The notes beneath the pieces were generated by a model. The model did not search any database. It saw only the letters and a program-made list of their open reading frames with translations, and was not told the origin of the DNA. Made by a program: the position numbers and the translations under genes. A DNA stretch of 64,000 nucleotides from Synchiropus splendidus (lineage: Eukaryota > Chordata > Actinopteri > Syngnathiformes > Callionymidae): assembly GCF_027744825.2 (NCBI RefSeq), contig NC_071335.1, forward strand, positions 28,051,001-28,115,000. The letters run 5' to 3'. Positions 58,501 through 64,000 of the stretch are shown here, one piece after another (position 1 is the first letter of the stretch; each line of letters begins with the position of its first letter).

Positions 58501-59589
58501 GAAAGTATGAATTTCAAGGAAATTAGAAATGCTAAATCTAAATTGAGATGTGTTTTCACCTTGCATCCTAATAAGATGATTCAAAGGAAAAATGTTTCCA
58601 AAGTGCCTGATTTATGAGTCATATTTCTTGCGTGGGGTTCACCATTCAGCAGCTGTAGCACTCATAACAAAGCAGCACCTGACCACAGGCCCATTCATCT
58701 ATCCCCACTGGTTTCCCATTGATGCCTCTCCTTATGACTGAGGCTCAAGGAATCTCCACCCGGGGGACTTTTCAACAACAAACGCAACCAGCTACGACAG
58801 CAAGCTGCTTCTCTCATTGAATAACAATGTCCTTCCAGCAGTGGATGTGTGTGTGTGTGCGAACGTGTGCGTGTGTAGCTGCTCTCACTTTGTGCCTGTG
58901 TGAGTGAGCCTTCATCTGTGGCCAGTAGCAGCAGAGTTTTGTGCTAATCAAAGTGTTCCGACGCGTCAAAGCAATAACTAGATATTTCATTATGACCACT
59001 CAGTTGAGCTTCTCTATATCTATGTTACAGAGTAACAACAAAACAAGCTCAGCTTTCTTATGAAAATATTGTAAAATAGATGGCAAACTACATACCGTTG
59101 TGTTTAAATTGAATTAAATGAATTTTACTTTTTTAATGTATATTTGCTAAGACTACAATTTAAGTTCACATGGTGTGCAAGAGGAACACAAGGTTATACA
59201 GTGTACATTTATTTAATTTATTGCTTGTTGCTAGTTTGACATGGCTGTTATAAACAAACAAAAATGAACATGACGTTATATTGCATCAGAGCTCATGTAG
59301 CAAGTTACTTACCTGAGGTATGACGTCTTTTTTCATTCATTCCTGTATTTTATTTGCTAACTTGCTAACTTCTAGATGTAAATAGGGCATAGTTGTTGCC
59401 GTACCATTAACTGTCATTTGAGAAGTTACCCAGACACCCAGATATTTTGCTTTGCGTGAGCGAATTGTGTGGGTTAACTGAGGTCTATTTTGGCACTGCC
59501 CTTACCTGGAAGAGTCTTTAGATGTCCATCATTCGTTCTGCAGCCATCAATCCTGCAGATGTGTAAAGGAAAGACATGTGAGTCAAAGA

Positions 59590-59800
59590 AGACCCGAGCA
59601 CAGTTGGAACTTTTTAAAAAGTGTAGAGGACCTAGCACTGAGACTTGTGGGACCCCAATGTAAAGGGATTTTGGATGAGATGCAGGCCCTCTCCATCTTT
59701 ACCGGGTGTGCTTGACTGTTAAAGGTAAGATGTTATCAAGCCAGATGTTGAAGGGTTGAGATCCACATCTGGTGCTCACAGTGTCAGACACATCGGAGGG
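59590..59800 (-). mobile_element. LINE reverse-transcriptase fragment, antisense and decayed
   Basis: On the minus strand, about 59625-59670 translates to YIGVPQVSVLGPLHFL, a clear match to the GVPQGSVLGPLLF block of non-LTR retrotransposon reverse transcriptase. Just upstream on that strand a shifted frame reads FNIWLDNILPLTVKH, resembling the preceding W..SYL.NR block. Stops and frameshifts interrupt the segment, and the YADD block is not found. It is a short dead copy; the exact family cannot be fixed. Confidence 0.6.
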
Positions 59801-62800
59801 ATCTTGGCGGATAGATTTGCTGCTCTGGCAGTAAGAAGCTCCTCAGTTACGGCGAGAGAACTTAGCCGTGCCAAGCAGAATTTGCAGTTGCAGCAATATT
59901 GTAGATGATATTCAACCTTCTGCTTCTTAGAAGATCAATAAAAATACTTTAGCTTGCTCCAAGGTCTGTCCAAATGAATAAAATCAACTAAGTCAGTATT
60001 TCAACTTCGTTTTTAGGTGATTTTTTTTAAGTTAATGTTGGATGCTTTATTTTATGTGGCTGGTATGACAATTTAAGTGAATGTCATTCAGCAACTCTGC
60101 TGTATCTTGTTGCCCTAGAATTTTTTTAAATCACCTAATCTACTTCTGCAATAATAATTTAATGTGTCCTATATGTCTGTTGACGTTATTTATTCAGTTT
60201 GATGCTCCCTGAAAATAAATAGGATAGAATAAAAGGATTTCACGTTGCCTTTGATGTTGCCGTGTCTCGACAAGATCATTTCTAAGTCCATGCTATCATT
60301 GGAATCTGGAAGCACAGCTGATGTTGATGTGAGTGGCCATGAACTCTTGACTTCATTTCCATGACATAAACAAGGAGCTGTGGCGGGATCGGCCTGTGGC
60401 CTGGATGTTCAGCTGCAGTAAAGATGAGGGACGTTACTCTTGGTTTGTAATATCACATGCTGCATATCATCATATGATATTAACAGAAATTAATGAAACT
60501 CTTTAGTTATTCTGCAACAGCAGTTTGAGAGATTATCAAGTGTTTCATTGACTTCCTGCTGTGGTGCTGGATCTCTTATATTTGCCTTTCTTGTAGATCT
60601 GAGCTATCGCAGCAAATGCTACGGCTACAGGGCAGGTCTGTTTACATGGAGACAGTGGCCACTAATATCACAATGAGTGTTCAGATTTTTGAATTCTGGG
60701 GTTCCAGTTCTGTGGTTATCAAGACATTTTTTTCAGAATAAATGCATTTTCCTTATGGATTTATCTGTTGACTTGGGTTTGTTTAATGATAGGGAAATCT
60801 TTTAACATCTCACCGAGCCACGATTCGATTCCAAATCAGTTTTTGAATTAAAAAGCATTCTGATCAAACATAATCTGCTTAGCAAGACAAAATGCCAAAA
60901 AAACAACTTCAACATGTATCTGTGCTCATATGGAATTGTGGCAACTGTTACAATAAAGCTATATCACATACTGCTGATGTAACAACAATGAAAGTGCCTC
61001 TTTATTAAAAACACAAAAACGCTACTTTTTAAATCCTGAGAAAATTGCCTTAACTGGCGACCGTTCCTTTTGGCTTTTGGTAAACCTTTGTTGTGTTGCA
61101 GAAGGGCTTGGTCTTCATTTTGCAAGGCTTACACACTGTTCACGTTGTCCAGCTCAGTGTTTCCTGGCATCCAGTAAAACCAGAAATGATGCTATAGTTT
61201 AGCCTTTTGTGGAGCTGGTAGGATCCCGGCCATCTTTGTTTTGGTATTTTCCATCTCTGCGTCCAGAACGGACGCTGTGTGTAGCTACAAAAAGGTGGAC
61301 AGATTTTTCAATTTTGTAAATCATTGTAAATAACAATCACGTTTCTTATGTGAAATGATTTTTGGTGTTCGATTGTTGAATTCAGGGTTGGGTCTCTAGT
61401 CTATGACCCTCAATCATGAAGCGGGAATGATGATAATCCCACAAATATGTTTATATTAGCTTTTTTTTTAACCCTCTGTGAAGAACCTTTGTCTTGGCCA
61501 TGAGCTTGGGTCTCTCATGGTTTCTGCCTCTGGGACTCACAAACTTTCATGCAGTTGTAATGTTACATGAAAGCCAAGGTAATAAATACTGTGGACAAGA
61601 GGCAACTTTTATCTCAATGTGTTTTAAGTCACAGCAGTCTACAGCCAAACTGCTCTTGTGCTTCTCAAAACAGCCCACTTTTGCAGTTCTTATTAGGAGA
61701 TGATCTATTTTTATCAGACACGCTTCCTGTTGCATTGAAAAAAAAACATTTGCCATATTAATAGCACCATCGTTGTTGCACATGTTGACGGAAAAATAGG
61801 TCAAACTGGTTGGAAAATAATGCACTTTTTAATAGGAGGTAGACATTGGAAAAAAGGGATCCAACGTTTTCCCATCCCTCCAATGTCATTCTGTATGTCA
61901 CCGCTCAAATATTTGGGAAAAATGTGGTGGGGGCAAAACTGTAACAGGGACAGTGATGACCGTCTAGAACAGATATTGACTCCATCCCATCCCCCGAAGA
62001 CTCCCACACCAAGTTTCTGAGCCGTACATGGCTATTAATAGATTGAAATTACACTATGGAAAATTATGACAAAACTGCATTCCATAAATACTCTGGGAAT
62101 GTTTGCGCCGTTTAGTCTCTGAAGGCTGGAGTAGAAGTTCTCAGGGAGGGTGATGAATCTTAGTTTGGGTGGAGGCATGACTTGTCTTCACATCCGTTTT
62201 CTGACACAAGCCCTGCTACTGTATATGGTTATATAAAATGCATCAGTTAAATATCCGTACTTAAAAAAGCTGTAGCCAGAGAATGCAACATGTATCATTA
62301 AATTATAGAACCATTCATTGTTTTGCACTATATGGTGCATTTATCAGCTTTCAAGCATGCACATTAGGCCTTGGTTGACCATAAGCATGTGCCCATTTTT
62401 GGACCACTTTCGATGAATGTCGGTCAAGAGTAGCCCATTAAAAATAGCGTTTTGAAGACACGACGGTCCGTCCCCTCAGCTGAGTTGATTTTTGTTTTTA
62501 GAAGTCAAGATAAACAAAAACCAGAAGCATTTCAATGAACACAGCTCTCAACTCTTGGCCCAGGAAACACATACTTCCTTAATAGATGAAATTGAAAGTG
62601 AATTGACCCCTGACCCCAATGTGTGCAGTGAGCCTGTGTGCTGGAGTACCCAGCGTGCATTCAGCATGAGTCCAGCACGACAGTCCCAGATGTCAGGCAG
62701 CAGTGGTGGCTTTATAGGGCCCCAGACAACTTCTTCTTCACAGAGACACGCTCTCATCAGGGCTCGCTGCCAAGATCCAGGCCTTGGAAGGGCCTCCACC

Positions 62801-64000
62801 TCCATGTCCCGCCGTTTTCAATCCCAGTCATCTTGTTCATTGGTAGTGGTGATATTGGCCCTAGTTATTGAACCAGTAATAAAACCTTGATTCATTCAGC
62901 ATTGAGAGAGGTGAATGGGCTTTAAAAGAAACAAATGTTTTGGTAGTAAACTGAAGTAGTAGTGGAAGAAATAGTATCATTAGTTCATGGATGTGTTAAA
63001 TGAGGACAACCTCTGATGCGAAATGAAGAAAGAGACAGTTATTTATCAATAGTTTTGCTGTGGAAATAATAGTAGAAGCCGGAAGATAGTATACATAATA
63101 TGTCTTATTTTGCTGTTGCTGTTGTTGCCATTGTGTGTTGTTGATGTAGTTGTAAATTGCTGGATTAGTGTGCGCAATATAGTAACTGTCTACTTTAACA
63201 TCTTGTCGACTAGTTGGTATATGATGTGTTGTTTGAAACGTTACATTTTAATTGCACAAAATGTGGTTTGAAAGTTATGTTATGTTATGATGCAAATGTT
63301 GCATCTCACTTTAGTCTTCGCTGGGTCGACCATGAAATGTTCCCATGCTTTCAATGTTTTGGGTCACGATGGTACGATGGAGTCTCAGCCATTTGTCCTG
63401 CCAAATGGCAACTAATTTGGTTGTTGATTATAATCGACAATGATGTTTAGTCGCATAGTAATGTCCCAATAAAGTTAGGAAAACTTTGTAGATGAGTATA
63501 CAGAACTATCTATAGATCTATATCTAATATAGAAAAATGTATAGTCCAAGATTAATCTGATGCAGGGACAGGCGTTTTCAATGCCTTCAGACTGAGTGAC
63601 ATCTTCTTACTCTCACTACAGAGTCTGATGGGACTTGAATGAGCAGATTTAGAATAAATATTATTTTTCCTCCGTGGCTACTGAATAACTTGTCACACTT
63701 TGTTGAGGTGACCTGTGCAGCCTCTGTTAAAGCCATTACAACAGGTCATCTGTAATAGGTAACCCCGGTAATCTAGTCAAACAACTGGAGCTGTTACTTT
63801 GAGTGTGTGTTAACAAGTCAACCCGTGTTTGAGCTCGGACGTTATCAGCAGGCTTACATGTGTGACAAGCAGAGATCGCCACAAATACTCTCATCCATTC
63901 AGAGATGTTGTCGAGCTGTCATCATTGACATGTCTTTTCAGTGTGGAAGACTGAGCAGCTGGCGCCTCTCTGTCTCTCAGATGCTGGAGTAGAGGATCTT

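Larger units (their letters stand above)
40094..64000 (+). other. cnnm2 intron 1, at least 23.9 kb
   Basis: The intron opens with GTGAGT at 40094. I found no cnnm2 second exon (expected to encode SHLAIVQRVN-like and FYEVLGIVTLEDVIEEI-like residues) and no other recognisable gene on either strand. All open frames here (for example 45739-46158, 55907-56368, 62492-62890) lack family signatures and splice support. The interval contains the repeats annotated separately, plus a (TG)n tract near 58846-58876. A long first intron is known for CNNM2 in mammals, so long-range regulatory elements are possible but not visible to me. Confidence 0.7.

Noticed and set aside
62492..62890. 132-codon open frame rich in Ser and Gln
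   Set aside because: No ATG at its start, no family match and no exon structure. A conserved non-coding element is possible but cannot be judged from one sequence.

Overview
This is a stretch of vertebrate, almost certainly teleost fish, nuclear genome. The genes have short coding exons with GT-AG (and some GC-AG) introns. The intergenic DNA is AT-rich and carries fish-type Tc1/mariner and hAT debris, microsatellites and a LINE fragment. Gene content matches parts of human chromosome 10q24. The species cannot be named from the sequence. No bacterial, viral or CRISPR-type system is present, and I found no undescribed biological system; the points of interest are splice-site choices, gene-order changes and repeats.

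Layout. 1-5558: AT-rich intergenic DNA with a degenerate hAT-like element, a fold-back repeat, a decayed Tc1-like transposon (minus strand) and a GATA microsatellite, then the fgf8 leader. 5559-9186 (+): fgf8, five coding exons, 215 aa. 9187-12698: intergenic, with one orphan exon-like segment at 11828-11905. 12699-14429 (-): dpcd, six exons, 203 aa. 14430-14669: head-to-head promoter shared by dpcd and poll. 15360-19269 (+): poll, DNA polymerase lambda, eight coding exons, about 566 aa. 20741-30013 (+): wbp1l, four exons, about 376 aa, with a 6.3-kb first intron and a long 3' UTR to about 31.7 kb. 32221-36635 (+): as3mt, eleven exons, 371 aa. 38608-40093 (+): first coding exon of cnnm2 (495 codons). 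From 40094 to the window end I see only cnnm2 intron 1, which holds a second Tc1-like relic, a well-preserved non-autonomous hAT element with perfect target-site duplication, a perfect 21-bp hairpin and an antisense LINE reverse-transcriptase fragment.

The genes do not form one pathway. fgf8 encodes a secreted developmental signal. dpcd (cilia) and poll (DNA repair) are paired by position and probably share a promoter, as in mammals. wbp1l is a membrane adaptor, as3mt methylates arsenic, and cnnm2 is a magnesium-homeostasis membrane protein. Relative orientations inside fgf8-dpcd-poll and inside wbp1l-as3mt-cnnm2 match human. The poll-wbp1l junction, and the absence of fbxw4, cyp17a1 and borcs7, differ from human. 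Exon boundaries were read by eye from splice consensus, reading frame and remembered family sequence; no transcript data were used.
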